Source: Psychrobacter piscatorii
GTDB taxonomy: Bacteria > Pseudomonadota > Gammaproteobacteria > Pseudomonadales > Moraxellaceae
Length of the DNA: 50,446 bases
Assembly: GCF_001444505.1 (NCBI RefSeq)
Contig: NZ_LNDJ01000051.1
Location: 1 to 50,446 of the forward strand
Direction of reading: 5' to 3'
Shown here one piece after another: positions 12,288 through 21,132 of the stretch. The position numbers were made by a program, and so were the translations under genes. Under the pieces are notes generated by a model. That model searched no databases. It saw only the letters and a list, made by a program, of their open reading frames with translations, and was not told the origin of the DNA. Numbering within the stretch: the stretch's first letter is position 1; every line of letters starts with the position of its first letter.

Positions 12288-14486
12288 CTAAGCATTGGCT
12301 TTTAGATCAAGGCGCGCTTGATGCAACAATGGTTCAGTATAGCCGCTAGGTTGCGCGCGTCCTTTAAAGACCAAATCACAGGCTGCTTTAAATGCATAAG
12401 AGTTATCAAAGTTATCTGCCATTGGCTGGTAATCACTATCGCCTGCATTTTGCTCATCGACAACTTTTGCCATACGTTTCATTGTGTCCATCACTTGCTG
12501 CTCGCTTACCACATCATGATGTAACCAGTTGGCAATATGCTGGCTAGAGATACGTAAGGTAGCACGATCTTCCATCAAGCCAACATCATTGATATCAGGT
12601 ACTTTGGAACAGCCTACGCCTTGGTTTACCCAACGTACCACATACCCTAAGATACCTTGAGCATTGTTTTCAAGCTCTTGCTGCTTCTCTTCCTCTGTCC
12701 AATTGGTATTTTTTGCTAATGGAATGGTCAAAATATCATCTAAGCTCGCACGCTCACGTGATTTTAGGCTATCTTGTACATCGGCCACGCTAACTTGATG
12801 ATAGTGTATGCTGTGCAAGGTAGCGCCCGTTGGTGAGGGTACCCAAGCCGTACTGGCACCAGATTTCGGATGAGCGGCTTTTGTATCCATCATCTCTTTC
12901 ATCTCATCAGGTTTTGCCCACATGCCTTTACCAATTTGAGCATGACCTTGCAGACCAGTCTCTAAGCCGATATCAACGTTCCACTGCTCATACGCAGGTA
13001 GCCATGCTTGCGACTTCATGTCGCCTTTTGGCACGAATGGACCAGCATTCATACTGGTATGCATCTCATCACCCGTACGATCTAAGAAACCTGTATTAAT
13101 AAAGATAACACGCTCTTTTGCTTGGCGAATCGCTTCTTTCAGATTGACTGTGGTACGGCGCTCTTCGTCCATGATACCGATTTTGAGCGTATTACGCTCT
13201 AGACCCAATAAGTCCTCTGATGCATTGAATAAATCATTGGCCATTTTAACTTCTTCAGGGCCATGCATTTTTGGCTTCACAATATACATTGAGCCTTGGC
13301 GGGAGTTTGATAGCTCGTTTTTGCCTTTGATATCATTGAGTGATAATAATGGTGTGATTAAACCATCCATTAAGCCTTCAAATATTTGCTCTTGGCCATT
13401 GCCTAAATCAACCAAAATTGCGGGGTTCTGCATGAGATGACCCACGTTACGAATCAAGAGTAGCGAACGACCTGGCAAAATCAGCTTACCGCCATCAGGT
13501 GTATTATATTCACGATCTGGGTTTTGTTTGCGAGTACGGGTTTTGCCACCTTTTTCAAAGGTCTCTTGTAGATCGCCGTTCATCAAGCCAAACCAATTGC
13601 GATAGACTTCCACTTTTTCTTCTGCATCTACAGCAGCGACCGAATCTTCACAATCTTGAATCGCAGTCATGGCTGACTCAAGTAGCACGTCTTTGATATT
13701 TGCTGGGTCATCTTTGCCAACTGGATGATTACTATCGATCTGAATCTCAGCATGCAAGCCGTTGTTCTTTAACAGTACACCTGTAGGAGCTTCAGCGTCA
13801 CCGACGAAACCGACAAATTTGCTAGTATCTTTTAACTCTGTGCTGCCATCACCCTGTACGACTTCAAGCTTGCCATCGATCACTTTAAAACCATTCACAT
13901 CATTGTAAGAGCCTGATGCTAGTGTGAAGTGCCCATCTAGGAACGCTTTGGCATAAGCGACAACAGCAGCACCGCGAGTAGGATTATAGCTACCACCCGC
14001 TTCTTGACCATTGTCACTACTGATAACATCGGTGCCATACAACGCATCATATAGGCTACCCCAACGTGCGTTGGTCGCGTTAAGCGCATAACGAGCGTTA
14101 CGTACTGGTACGACTAGCTGCGGCCCTGCGATATGAGCAATTTCATCATCGACATTTTCTGTACTGACCGTAAAGTCATCACCTTCTGGCAGTAGATAAC
14201 CAATCTCTTGCAAGAACGCCTTATAGGCTGGATAATCGATTTCGCCATCTTTTGCAGGGTGTTGTAGGTGCCACTGGTCAATCTGTGCTTGAATCTTATC
14301 TCGAGTTTCTAGCAACGCTTTATTACGTGGCGTAAACTCCTTGATAACCTTCTCAAAACCTGACCAATAACTGTCTGAATCAACACCAACTTTTGGCAGC
14401 ACTTCGTTTTCAATAAAGTCATACAACTGTTGGTCGATGGCAAGAATGCCTTTTTGAATGCGATTGGCGTTAGAAGACTGGCCCAT
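12288..14486 (-). CDS. glcB: Malate synthase G
   Basis: Condenses acetyl-CoA with glyoxylate to malate in the glyoxylate shunt, in the cytoplasm. At 732 residues it has the length of the G isoform rather than the shorter A isoform. Landmarks are [24 protein letters not shown] (about 130-152), the magnesium and acetyl-CoA region around KMHGPEEV and [36 protein letters not shown], and the C-terminal [10 protein letters not shown] and [12 protein letters not shown]. It stands alone with no isocitrate lyase nearby. A 17-base palindrome lies about 63 bases upstream of the start and could be an operator. Confidence 0.96.
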   Translation of the reverse strand: MGQSSNANRIQKGILAIDQQLYDFIENEVLPKVGVDSDSYWSGFEKVIKEFTPRNKALLETRDKIQAQIDQWHLQHPAKDGEIDYPAYKAFLQEIGYLLPEGDDFTVSTENVDDEIAHIAGPQLVVPVRNARYALNATNARWGSLYDALYGTDVISSDNGQEAGGSYNPTRGAAVVAYAKAFLDGHFTLASGSYNDVNGFKVIDGKLEVVQGDGSTELKDTSKFVGFVGDAEAPTGVLLKNNGLHAEIQIDSNHPVGKDDPANIKDVLLESAMTAIQDCEDSVAAVDAEEKVEVYRNWFGLMNGDLQETFEKGGKTRTRKQNPDREYNTPDGGKLILPGRSLLLIRNVGHLMQNPAILVDLGNGQEQIFEGLMDGLITPLLSLNDIKGKNELSNSRQGSMYIVKPKMHGPEEVKMANDLFNASEDLLGLERNTLKIGIMDEERRTTVNLKEAIRQAKERVIFINTGFLDRTGDEMHTSMNAGPFVPKGDMKSQAWLPAYEQWNVDIGLETGLQGHAQIGKGMWAKPDEMKEMMDTKAAHPKSGASTAWVPSPTGATLHSIHYHQVSVADVQDSLKSRERASLDDILTIPLAKNTNWTEEEKQQELENNAQGILGYVVRWVNQGVGCSKVPDINDVGLMEDRATLRISSQHIANWLHHDVVSEQQVMDTMKRMAKVVDEQNAGDSDYQPMADNFDNSYAFKAACDLVFKGRAQPSGYTEPLLHQARLDLKANA

Positions 14487-15079
14487 GTCGTTATCCTTAT
14501 CTATTGGTGAGGTATATTAATATTAACTTGCTATAACTATTATTCAACGTTGATTTTAAATCAACAATTATTCATACAATAAAAGATATCATTGCTACCT
14601 ACGACAACCTATGGTATTTAATGCTGATAAATAATTATCCATTAAAGAGTTTTTCATCAGCCCTAAAATAGACTGTATAAATCTTCTGTTTTCATACAAG
14701 AATTGTCATTGGTATAATGCTTGCCATTCTCTACTAAGTGCTATTGATAGCAAGACACTGTGACTAAAGAGCAAAATCTCATCCTACTATCAAATAATAA
14801 AATAAACAAGCAAACGCCATTTAGAAAATAAATATTGGGGTTGTATAATAATGATATCGTATAAGATGTAAGCCTCACAGACCATGAATACTATCTAGAA
14901 ATTAATGAATGCTCAGTTAAGACTAAACTGTAAGTAATCATTACCATCTATAGTTACACTTAAATGCTGTCCATTATCCAGACAACTTACTTAGCCGTAG
15001 TAACTGCAGCCCATTATTTTGAAAGCATCTACAAATTAGCTGCTTTAAACTCTCATTTATAAAAAAGCCCTTTTAGATT
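14487..15079. other. Divergent intergenic region between glcB and miaE
   Basis: There is no gene here. A perfect palindrome lies at 14549-14565. A TATAAT at 14713-14718, with TTTTCA 18 bases before it, is a weak plus-strand promoter candidate far upstream of miaE. A second TATAAT at 14845-14850 has no matching -35 box. Confidence 0.45.
14549..14565. promoter_or_regulatory. Palindrome upstream of malate synthase G, possible operator
   Basis: GTTGATTT-T-AAATCAAC is a perfect odd palindrome 63 bases upstream of the glcB start. Its position suits a repressor or activator site for carbon-source control, but no regulator is encoded nearby and chance cannot be ruled out. Confidence 0.35.
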
Positions 15080-15868
15080 ATGACTATAAACCAGCCCGAC
15101 CTCTCGTCCTTACAATCATCAGCGCATGGTACTGATCACTACGATATTCATAAGGATAACCTCGAAAAAGAAGCGCCCCTTTCACCAGAAAATGTCGTTG
15201 ACGAAAGCAGTATGGACGTAGGGGAAGACAGCGTCGATATCACTCACCTGCGCACACCTATAAAAGTTGATCTATCCCCTATTTATAATTTTTTGGGTGC
15301 GCGCACGACGCAAGCTTGGGTAGATGCGGCTATAGATAACCTACCACTCATCATTCAAGACCATGCCAATTGCGAAAAAAAAGCCGCAGGCACTGCGATG
15401 AATTTGATATTTCGGTATGAGTTCTCTTATGATTTGCAACGTAAATTGGCACAGCTCATACGTGAAGAGATGCTGCATTACGAGCAGGTGCTTGGCATCA
15501 TGAACGAACGTGGCCAGGACTGGAAGTATTTGAGTGCAGGTCGCTATGCCAAGGGCATGCTGAAACATAAACGTACTTATGAGCCAGCAGCGATGGTCGA
15601 TGTACTGATCATTGGGGCGTTCATTGAAGCGCGCTCTTGTGAGCGTTTTGCAGCGTTGGCGGAAGTCATTGATGATGCGCGTCTAGCAAAATACTATCGC
15701 TATCTACTAAAGTCAGAGAGCCGCCATTTTGAGGATTACCTTGCGCTTGCCCAGTCATTATCAGATGATAATATCGATGAGCGCGTTGCGTTTTTTAAAG
15801 AAGTAGAAGCAGAATTAATAGATAGTCCAGACGCGGAGCTACGCTTTCATAGTGGTACGCCTGCTTAA
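15080..15868 (+). CDS. miaE: tRNA-(ms2io6A)-hydroxylase
   Basis: This non-haem diiron monooxygenase hydroxylates the isopentenyl side chain of ms2i6A at position 37 of some tRNAs. The ferritin-like four-helix core is visible with iron ligands in REEMLHYEQV (ExxH), FIEARSCERF and SESRHFEDY (ExxH). The GRYAKGMLKHKRTYEP segment is typical. The 262 residues include an N-terminal acidic extension of about 60 residues that looks disordered. No strong ribosome site precedes the ATG. Its stop codon directly abuts the stop codon of the opposing gene, with no room for a shared terminator. Confidence 0.93.
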   Translation: MTINQPDLSSLQSSAHGTDHYDIHKDNLEKEAPLSPENVVDESSMDVGEDSVDITHLRTPIKVDLSPIYNFLGARTTQAWVDAAIDNLPLIIQDHANCEKKAAGTAMNLIFRYEFSYDLQRKLAQLIREEMLHYEQVLGIMNERGQDWKYLSAGRYAKGMLKHKRTYEPAAMVDVLIIGAFIEARSCERFAALAEVIDDARLAKYYRYLLKSESRHFEDYLALAQSLSDDNIDERVAFFKEVEAELIDSPDAELRFHSGTPA

Positions 15869-16099
15869 CTATTTATTGTCTTCCATCAGAGGGCTATCGT
15901 ACTGTTTATGGTCTTTGGCGACGTGATGCGGGTCGTGATCATCTGTGACACGCTCTGCAGCCGCAGGATTGGCTTTTTGCAGCGCATCATCAGGCACGAT
16001 ACCATCATTGTCGTCAGCATCTTTTAGTTCATGCTGCTGGTGTCTTGGTGACTGCGCTGCCTCTGCTGGTTTTAATGAGTGATTATTGGGATTATTCAT
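15869..16099 (-). CDS. Small hydrophilic protein D of a four-gene cluster
   Basis: A 76-residue protein with no Cys, Trp or hydrophobic segment. It is rich in Asp, His, Asn, Pro, Ala and Lys (for example RHQQHELKDADDNDG and DDHDPHHVAKDHKQYD) and so is predicted to be unfolded. An AAGGA ribosome site sits at good spacing before the ATG. It is the last of four same-strand genes of this kind. The function is unknown. The composition recalls bacterial hydrophilins linked to drying and osmotic stress, which is a resemblance of composition only. Confidence 0.72.
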   Translation of the reverse strand: MNNPNNHSLKPAEAAQSPRHQQHELKDADDNDGIVPDDALQKANPAAAERVTDDHDPHHVAKDHKQYDSPLMEDNK

Positions 16100-16156
16100 A
16101 GCATTTCCTTATGATAGAAAGATCAAAGTAAATAAAGTGAATGAAGGATGTGCCCT

Positions 16157-16192
16157 AGATCATAAAAAAACTATCTGTCTTTTTTATGATCT
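16157..16192 (-). terminator. AT-rich hairpin overlapping the stop of small gene C
   Basis: AGATCATAAAAAA and TTTTTTATGATCT are perfect 13-bp arms around a ten-base loop. The stop codon of the 124-residue gene lies inside the structure. On the minus strand the second arm begins with a T-run, so it may act as an intrinsic terminator or attenuator before gene D. Confidence 0.45.
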
Positions 16193-16545
16193 TTTTCGTC
16201 AGGGTTTAGCACCCGTGTCTGGGCATTATCGACAGTGGCATAGCGATTTTTATTGTTAATCTTATGGCTATCAGGCCCTTCGCTTGCAACGGTGCTTTCA
16301 TTGATATTATCATCAAAGCCATTACCTGGTTGATCGCGGCGGTCGGGCTGTCGAGCAGGATTGTCACCATCATTGACGTGCTCAGACTCTACTATACCCT
16401 CTTCAAAAGTGTCGGTACCTTTATTTTCATTGACGTTTTCTTCGAGCTCCTCATGGTTTTTCACCGTTTGAGCACTGTCTAAAGTTTCATGCGTGTCCGT
16501 TTCTGCGATTCGAGTTTTACTTAAAGCAGGATCTCTGGTTTCCAT
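16171..16545 (-). CDS. Small hydrophilic protein C of a four-gene cluster
   Basis: A 124-residue protein without Cys or Trp, dominated by Asp, Glu, Asn, Lys and Thr, with no membrane or signal segment. It reads as intrinsically disordered (NHEELEENVNENKG, DGDNPARQPDRRDQPGNG). A good AAGGA site lies eight bases before the ATG, which supports real translation. It is 71 bases upstream of gene D and 58 downstream of gene B. The last codons form one arm of a perfect hairpin. No family was recognised and no function is proposed. Confidence 0.72.
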   Translation of the reverse strand: METRDPALSKTRIAETDTHETLDSAQTVKNHEELEENVNENKGTDTFEEGIVESEHVNDGDNPARQPDRRDQPGNGFDDNINESTVASEGPDSHKINNKNRYATVDNAQTRVLNPDEKDHKKDR

Positions 16546-16603
16546 TGTTTTGTCCTTATTATAATTATTGTTTGTATCGATAACATATTGTGCTTATCAT
16601 TTG

Positions 16604-16849
16604 TTAGTCGTCTCGACTCAGATCATAAGCATTTAGGTCCGATACGTTTTTGCCACCCGCAGGCAGATCTTCTTCTTTGCGCGGGTCGACATAGACCTCG
16701 TCTGTCTCCTGTGAGGCTTGTTCCGGCCCGTCTATATTTGGCTGGTACTTTCGGCCTTCGTAGCTGTCTTGAGGATTTTCTTGCGTCGTAACGGCTGGAT
16801 CCTCTACAAGGAATTTTTCTTCAGTATTGTTTTTTTCTGGCATGGTCAT
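16604..16849 (-). CDS. Small hydrophilic protein B of a four-gene cluster
   Basis: An 81-residue acidic protein rich in Glu, Asp, Pro, Gln and Asn, again lacking Cys and Trp, with several Tyr-Asp pairs near the end (NAYDLSRDD). A GGGAG site fits the first ATG at 16849 better than the second ATG two codons later. It is predicted to be disordered and soluble. Same strand and style as its neighbours; function unknown. Confidence 0.72.
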   Translation of the reverse strand: MTMPEKNNTEEKFLVEDPAVTTQENPQDSYEGRKYQPNIDGPEQASQETDEVYVDPRKEEDLPAGGKNVSDLNAYDLSRDD

Positions 16850-16918
16850 GGCGTCTCCCTCGCATTATTTATTATCGTTATCTGATTAGTGCTTTGGATG
16901 TATGCTGCAAACACACTC

Positions 16919-17089
16919 TTATTTGTCAGTGCGTAGGTCATCCTCAATGAACGCTGTTTGCTCTTCTTCACTTAGTGACTCAGGCGCATCGACTTTTTTG
17001 TTGTCTTCTAGATTTTTCTCAATCTCTTGACCGTTTGCTTGCTCTGCTGCTTTTTTGATGTCTGAGGTATCATTGTTCGTCGTACTCAT
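16919..17089 (-). CDS. Small hydrophilic protein A of a four-gene cluster
   Basis: I read this 56-residue frame directly from the minus strand: it begins MSTTNNDTSDIKKAAEQANG and ends EEEQTAFIEDDLRTDK, then TAA. AGGA lies about nine bases before the ATG. The first half could form a short charged helix (DIKKAAEQANGQEIEKNLED). It has no Cys or Trp and is strongly acidic overall. It is the first gene of the cluster and has the same gene spacing as the others. Function unknown. Confidence 0.65.
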   Translation of the reverse strand: MSTTNNDTSDIKKAAEQANGQEIEKNLEDNKKVDAPESLSEEEQTAFIEDDLRTDK

Positions 17090-17449
17090 GATTTATTTCC
17101 TATTTTTATTGTTGACTGAATTTAGAGTTTCTCCGGTGCGGCATCATTATGTACTCAGCCACTTTTAGTCAGTTGCTTTTGTTCAGTTACTTTTAGATAG
17201 ATGAGTGATGAGGTTTTTGATAAAAATAATAAACTGCACCAGAACTGATATTAATTATAGGTAGGATACTGTGAGATTCACCAGTGTACTGCCGTATCAA
17301 TATGTGAATAAATGTGAGGTTACAAGACAGTTTGTAACTTTTACAGCGCATTAACCAGAAAAACCAAGCACTGGCATGTACCAATACTTGGTTAAATAGT
17401 GTTTGACTAAATAGTGCTTGGTCAAATGATGAAGATAGCCCTCAATCAG
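17090..17449. other. Intergenic region between ppk and the small-protein cluster
   Basis: There is no convincing gene here. The region contains the ppk terminator and must contain the promoter for the small-protein cluster. A 63-codon TTG-initiated frame within it was rejected. Confidence 0.6.
17359..17393 (-). terminator. Terminator of ppk
   Basis: On the minus strand AACCAAGTATTGG and CCAGTGCTTGGTT make a 13-bp stem with some G-T pairs and a six-base loop, followed by five T. It starts about 55 bases past the ppk stop codon. Confidence 0.8.
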
Positions 17450-19693
17450 TTAGCTGGACTCGTCGACACCATTGATCACTTTTAGTAGGTGTTCTTGAGC
17501 AACGTGTGGCACCTCCCCTGCTGCTGGCTGAAGCTGCTGCCAAACGCCTGTGCCATCCAGTGCCCACGCTTGCGTGTTGTCTTGTAGATAGTTTAGTAGC
17601 CCATCCTGATAAATTTGCTTAAACAGCTTTTTGTTTTCAATCGGGAACGCAACTTCGACGCGATGGAACAGGTTACGATCCATCCAGTCTGCGCTGCCGC
17701 AATATAAACGCTCATCACCGTCATTATAGAAGTAATAAATACGGGTATGCTCCAAAAATCGGCCAATAATAGAGCGTACAGTGATGTTTTCAGATAGTCC
17801 TTTTACTTGCGGACGCAAGCAACACATAGAGCGCAGGATCAGCTCAATTTTGACGCCTGCCTGCGACGCATCATACAATTTGTCAATCAGGCGACGCTCA
17901 GTGAGCGCATTGGCTTTGACGATAATATGAGCGCGCTTGCCTGCTTTAGCATGAGCAATCTCATCATCGATAAAGCTCATTAGTTTTTCGTGCAAGGTAA
18001 ATGGTGCATGTAACAGTTTTTTGAGATTGGCAGGTTTGCCCATACCAGTGAGCTCTTGAAATATCTTATGCACATCTTCTGAGATATCAGGATCGGCACT
18101 GAATAAGCCATAATCTGTATAGACCTTGGCATTGGCCGCATGATAGTTGCCTGTGCCTAGGTGGATATAGCGGCGGATTCGATCTTCTTCACGGCGCACG
18201 ATGAGCATGAGCTTGGCATGGGTCTTGTAGCCGACGATGCCATAAACCACAACCGCACCTGCTTCTTGTAAATAGTTGGCGACAGCAATATTGGAAGCTT
18301 CGTCAAAACGCGCACGCAACTCAATGACGGCCGTGACTTCTTTGCCGTTACGGGCGGCAGCGGCTAGTGCCTTAACGATCTCTGAGTTGGTACCTGAGCG
18401 GTATAATGTCTGCTTGATCGCCAACACTTTGGGATCGCTAGCTGCCTGCCAAAGCAGATTAATAATGGGTGAAAATGCATGAAACGGATGATGCACGAGC
18501 ACATCGCTTTTGCGCATAGCGGCAAACATACTGGATGATTTATCTGATTTATCCATCTCTCGGCGAAAGGCTTTTGGCACGGCATGAGTAAATGGCTGAT
18601 AACGCAGTCCCGGAATATTAAAATCAAACAATAAGCGCGTCAGATTCACAGGGCCATTGACGCGGTACAGCTGATTGTCATGCAACTCAAACTCATTGAG
18701 CAAATACTCACTGATGTGCGCTGGGCAGTCAGTTGTCACCTCAAGACGGACTTTGTCACCGAAGCGGCGGTTTTCAAGCTCGCCCTCGAGTGCCTTGGCG
18801 ATATCCTCTACATCATCCGCCAGATCCAAATCTGCATTACGTGTCAGTCTGAATTGGTGACAACCCGTCACACTCATACCAGGGAACAGCTCACCGATAT
18901 GCTCATGAATGATGGCGGACAGCATCACATGATGCTCTTTACCACCCGTTAGCTCATCTGGCAGACGAATCACACGCGGCAGACTGCGCGGCGCTGGAAC
19001 AATCGCCAAATTAATGTCGCGGCCAAAAGCATCTTTGCCTTCTAAAGTGGCAATAAAGTTTAAGCTTTTATTCACCAAACGCGGGAATGGATGCGCAGGA
19101 TCAATGCTAATCGGTGTCAATACTGGTACAACTTGCTCGGTAAAATAACGCTTCATCCATGCAGACTGCTCGGCATTGAGCTCATCACGTTTTAGGTAGC
19201 GGATATCTTCGAGCGCAAGAGCGGGCAAAATATCTTCATTCAGAATACGATATTGCTCATTGATAGCGTCGTGAGTGATCGCAGAGATCTCGTTTAACAC
19301 CTCGCTTGGGCGCATACCGTGAGCACTGGTCGATACGTCACCGATATTGAGCTTTTGCATGATACCAGCGACACGTATCTCAAAGAATTCATCGAGATTC
19401 GATGAAAAAATAATGAGAAAAAACAATCGCTCAAGCAGTGGGTGACGAGGACTGGCTGCCTGCGCCAGTACACGCAGATGAAACTGTAATAAAGACAAAT
19501 CTCGATTGATATAACTGCTGGGTGAATAGCTGCCGTCTTCTGAGCGTTGCCAATCGATGTCGGTCAGATCATTATAGTTACTGCTTACGCTCATATTTTT
19601 ATTAACGTTTTCGTTGCCATCTTCACTCACACTATTAACGTCGATCATCTCGTTCATATCACCGCTGTTCTGATTATTATTTATCTCTACCAC
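17450..19693 (-). CDS. ppk: Polyphosphate kinase 1
   Basis: Reversibly polymerises the terminal phosphate of ATP into polyphosphate, at the membrane periphery. Of its 747 residues, the first 60 are a polar Asn/Asp-rich extension. The family core then runs in order: [19 protein letters not shown], the [20 protein letters not shown] segment, [12 protein letters not shown], the phosphorylated-histidine motif KTHAKL (about residue 490) and HLGTGNYH. The start is GTG, chosen because AAGGAG lies seven bases upstream and the extension reads cleanly from it. No exopolyphosphatase gene is adjacent; mtgA follows upstream on the same strand. Confidence 0.95.
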   Translation of the reverse strand: MVEINNNQNSGDMNEMIDVNSVSEDGNENVNKNMSVSSNYNDLTDIDWQRSEDGSYSPSSYINRDLSLLQFHLRVLAQAASPRHPLLERLFFLIIFSSNLDEFFEIRVAGIMQKLNIGDVSTSAHGMRPSEVLNEISAITHDAINEQYRILNEDILPALALEDIRYLKRDELNAEQSAWMKRYFTEQVVPVLTPISIDPAHPFPRLVNKSLNFIATLEGKDAFGRDINLAIVPAPRSLPRVIRLPDELTGGKEHHVMLSAIIHEHIGELFPGMSVTGCHQFRLTRNADLDLADDVEDIAKALEGELENRRFGDKVRLEVTTDCPAHISEYLLNEFELHDNQLYRVNGPVNLTRLLFDFNIPGLRYQPFTHAVPKAFRREMDKSDKSSSMFAAMRKSDVLVHHPFHAFSPIINLLWQAASDPKVLAIKQTLYRSGTNSEIVKALAAAARNGKEVTAVIELRARFDEASNIAVANYLQEAGAVVVYGIVGYKTHAKLMLIVRREEDRIRRYIHLGTGNYHAANAKVYTDYGLFSADPDISEDVHKIFQELTGMGKPANLKKLLHAPFTLHEKLMSFIDDEIAHAKAGKRAHIIVKANALTERRLIDKLYDASQAGVKIELILRSMCCLRPQVKGLSENITVRSIIGRFLEHTRIYYFYNDGDERLYCGSADWMDRNLFHRVEVAFPIENKKLFKQIYQDGLLNYLQDNTQAWALDGTGVWQQLQPAAGEVPHVAQEHLLKVINGVDESS

Positions 19694-19806
19694 GTTACTA
19701 CTCCTTTTGCGTTATCGATACGCCGTCGTCTTTATACTATCGTCTTAAAGGTTATTAACTATTATTCTTTCCCGTTATTCTTGTTGTTAAGGCTTCTTTT
19801 AAAAGA

Positions 19807-20493
19807 TTAAGACGCTTGCGGTAATACCGCATTTTTCATACGTTTCTTGATAATACGTTGCTTGTTGCGCAAGCCTCTGTCACCTTGATTGTCTTCATAA
19901 TACTTCGGATTGGTAAGCATCCCAATGAGGAGCGCTGATTCGTCTCGGTTCAGATTGGCCGCAGATTTATCAAAATAATGATGCGCGGCGGCATCGATAC
20001 CATAGATACCGTTACCAAATTCTGCCACATTAAGATAAGCGGTCAAGATACGCTGCTTGTCCCACAGCGTTTCTATCATGACAGTAATGACAGCCTCTTC
20101 TGCCTTACGCACATAAGAGCGATGCGAAGTCAAAAATAGGTTTTTTGCTAGCTGCTGCGTAATGGTTGAGCCACCAGCGGACATTTTGCCCGTTTCTTCA
20201 TTTTTCTTTTGTGCCGCTTTGATACCTTTAATATCAAAGCCATTGTGCTGGCTAAACGTGGAATCTTCACTCACGATCGCTGCTTGTTTGACAGACTTGG
20301 CGATGGCATCGTACTCAGCCCATGTCTGCGTGACCGTGCCACCCGTTAGGCGATGCGTCAACATAAACATGCTGTTGTTAATCGGCTGCGTTTTCCAGAT
20401 TAGTAGTAGTCCGGTGACCAAAATATGGAATGCGACAACCAATAACATAATAGCCAATAACAGACGTTTGATGAACTTGCCAAAACTTGTCAT
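19807..20493 (-). CDS. mtgA: Monofunctional peptidoglycan transglycosylase
   Basis: A glycosyltransferase family 51 enzyme that polymerises lipid II into glycan strands at the inner membrane. It has 228 residues. One N-terminal transmembrane helix (about 10-32) is followed by the catalytic Glu motif SEDSTFSQHNGFD, then GKMSAGGSTITQQLAKNLFL, RKAEEAVITVMIE and ILTAYLNVAEFGNGIYGI, all diagnostic of GT51. No transpeptidase domain follows. It lies 113 bases upstream of ppk on the same strand; no terminator was seen between them, so shared transcription is possible. Confidence 0.95.
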   Translation of the reverse strand: MTSFGKFIKRLLLAIMLLVVAFHILVTGLLLIWKTQPINNSMFMLTHRLTGGTVTQTWAEYDAIAKSVKQAAIVSEDSTFSQHNGFDIKGIKAAQKKNEETGKMSAGGSTITQQLAKNLFLTSHRSYVRKAEEAVITVMIETLWDKQRILTAYLNVAEFGNGIYGIDAAAHHYFDKSAANLNRDESALLIGMLTNPKYYEDNQGDRGLRNKQRIIKKRMKNAVLPQAS

Positions 20494-20614
20494 GCGCGAT
20501 ATCCGAGTGATTAAAAAAGTAATAAGATAATATAGGTCATCTGCTAATAACTAAAAACAGCAACTATGAACCAATAGTCCTAAAATAGCTGTCATTGCCT
20601 TTTATTAACAGGCA

Positions 20615-20629
20615 GTCATTAGTAATGAC
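20615..20629. promoter_or_regulatory. Palindrome between mtgA and the glutaredoxin-like gene
   Basis: GTCATTA-G-TAATGAC is a perfect 15-base palindrome in a divergent intergenic region. The half-site GTCATT occurs twice more nearby (about 20591 and 20665). It is a possible operator for either flanking gene, with no known regulator to assign. Confidence 0.35.
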
Positions 20630-20782
20630 CAGTAGCAGGTCATCTTACCTAATCTCACAATCGCTGTCATTATTTACACCACTTCTTTATGATGTAATAA
20701 TAAACCAACTATTTTTTACTTTTTATCAAAATAGCCTAATAGTCAGCATTTTTCGGCATACTTTAAGCTCAGAGATCTCACC

Positions 20783-21094
20783 ATGCATAATAATAGTATA
20801 GAAGTATTACGAGCGCGTGTTATTGCCGCAAGCCCAAACCTCAATACCACTGAAAATAGCAATCAATGGTGGCTACTAGGGACCTCTGGCTGTCATTTAT
20901 GTGATATCGCTGAGCAAATACTTGCACAGTTTCAGTCGGTACAACCAATCACTTACCAAAATGTCGATATTGCAGACTTTGATGAGGCGCTTATGATGGA
21001 TTTTGCCACGTCTATCCCTGTGATTTTGACTCCATCACAGCGATTAAATTATCCGTTTTCAGTGATGGATTTGCAGCAACTGCTTACGTCATAA
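20783..21094 (+). CDS. Glutaredoxin-like (DUF836-type) thiol protein
   Basis: A 103-residue protein. A thioredoxin-like fold begins at WWLLGTSGCHLCDIAE, where Cys-His-Leu-Cys is the redox motif (about residues 37-40). It continues through YQNVDIADFDEALM to the cis-proline segment ATSIPVIL. Such proteins are predicted thiol-disulfide oxidoreductases in the cytoplasm. The gene sits 38 bases before the lactate dehydrogenase gene on the same strand, so co-expression is likely. The substrate is unknown. Confidence 0.82.
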   Translation: MHNNSIEVLRARVIAASPNLNTTENSNQWWLLGTSGCHLCDIAEQILAQFQSVQPITYQNVDIADFDEALMMDFATSIPVILTPSQRLNYPFSVMDLQQLLTS

Positions 21095-21132
21095 CATCAA
21101 ACCGTCTATACATTATTTGTAGTGAGGATCCT

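Noticed and set aside
17193..17384. 63-codon open frame between ppk and the small-protein cluster
   Set aside because: It starts with TTG, has no ribosome site, and its start lies within the ppk terminator.
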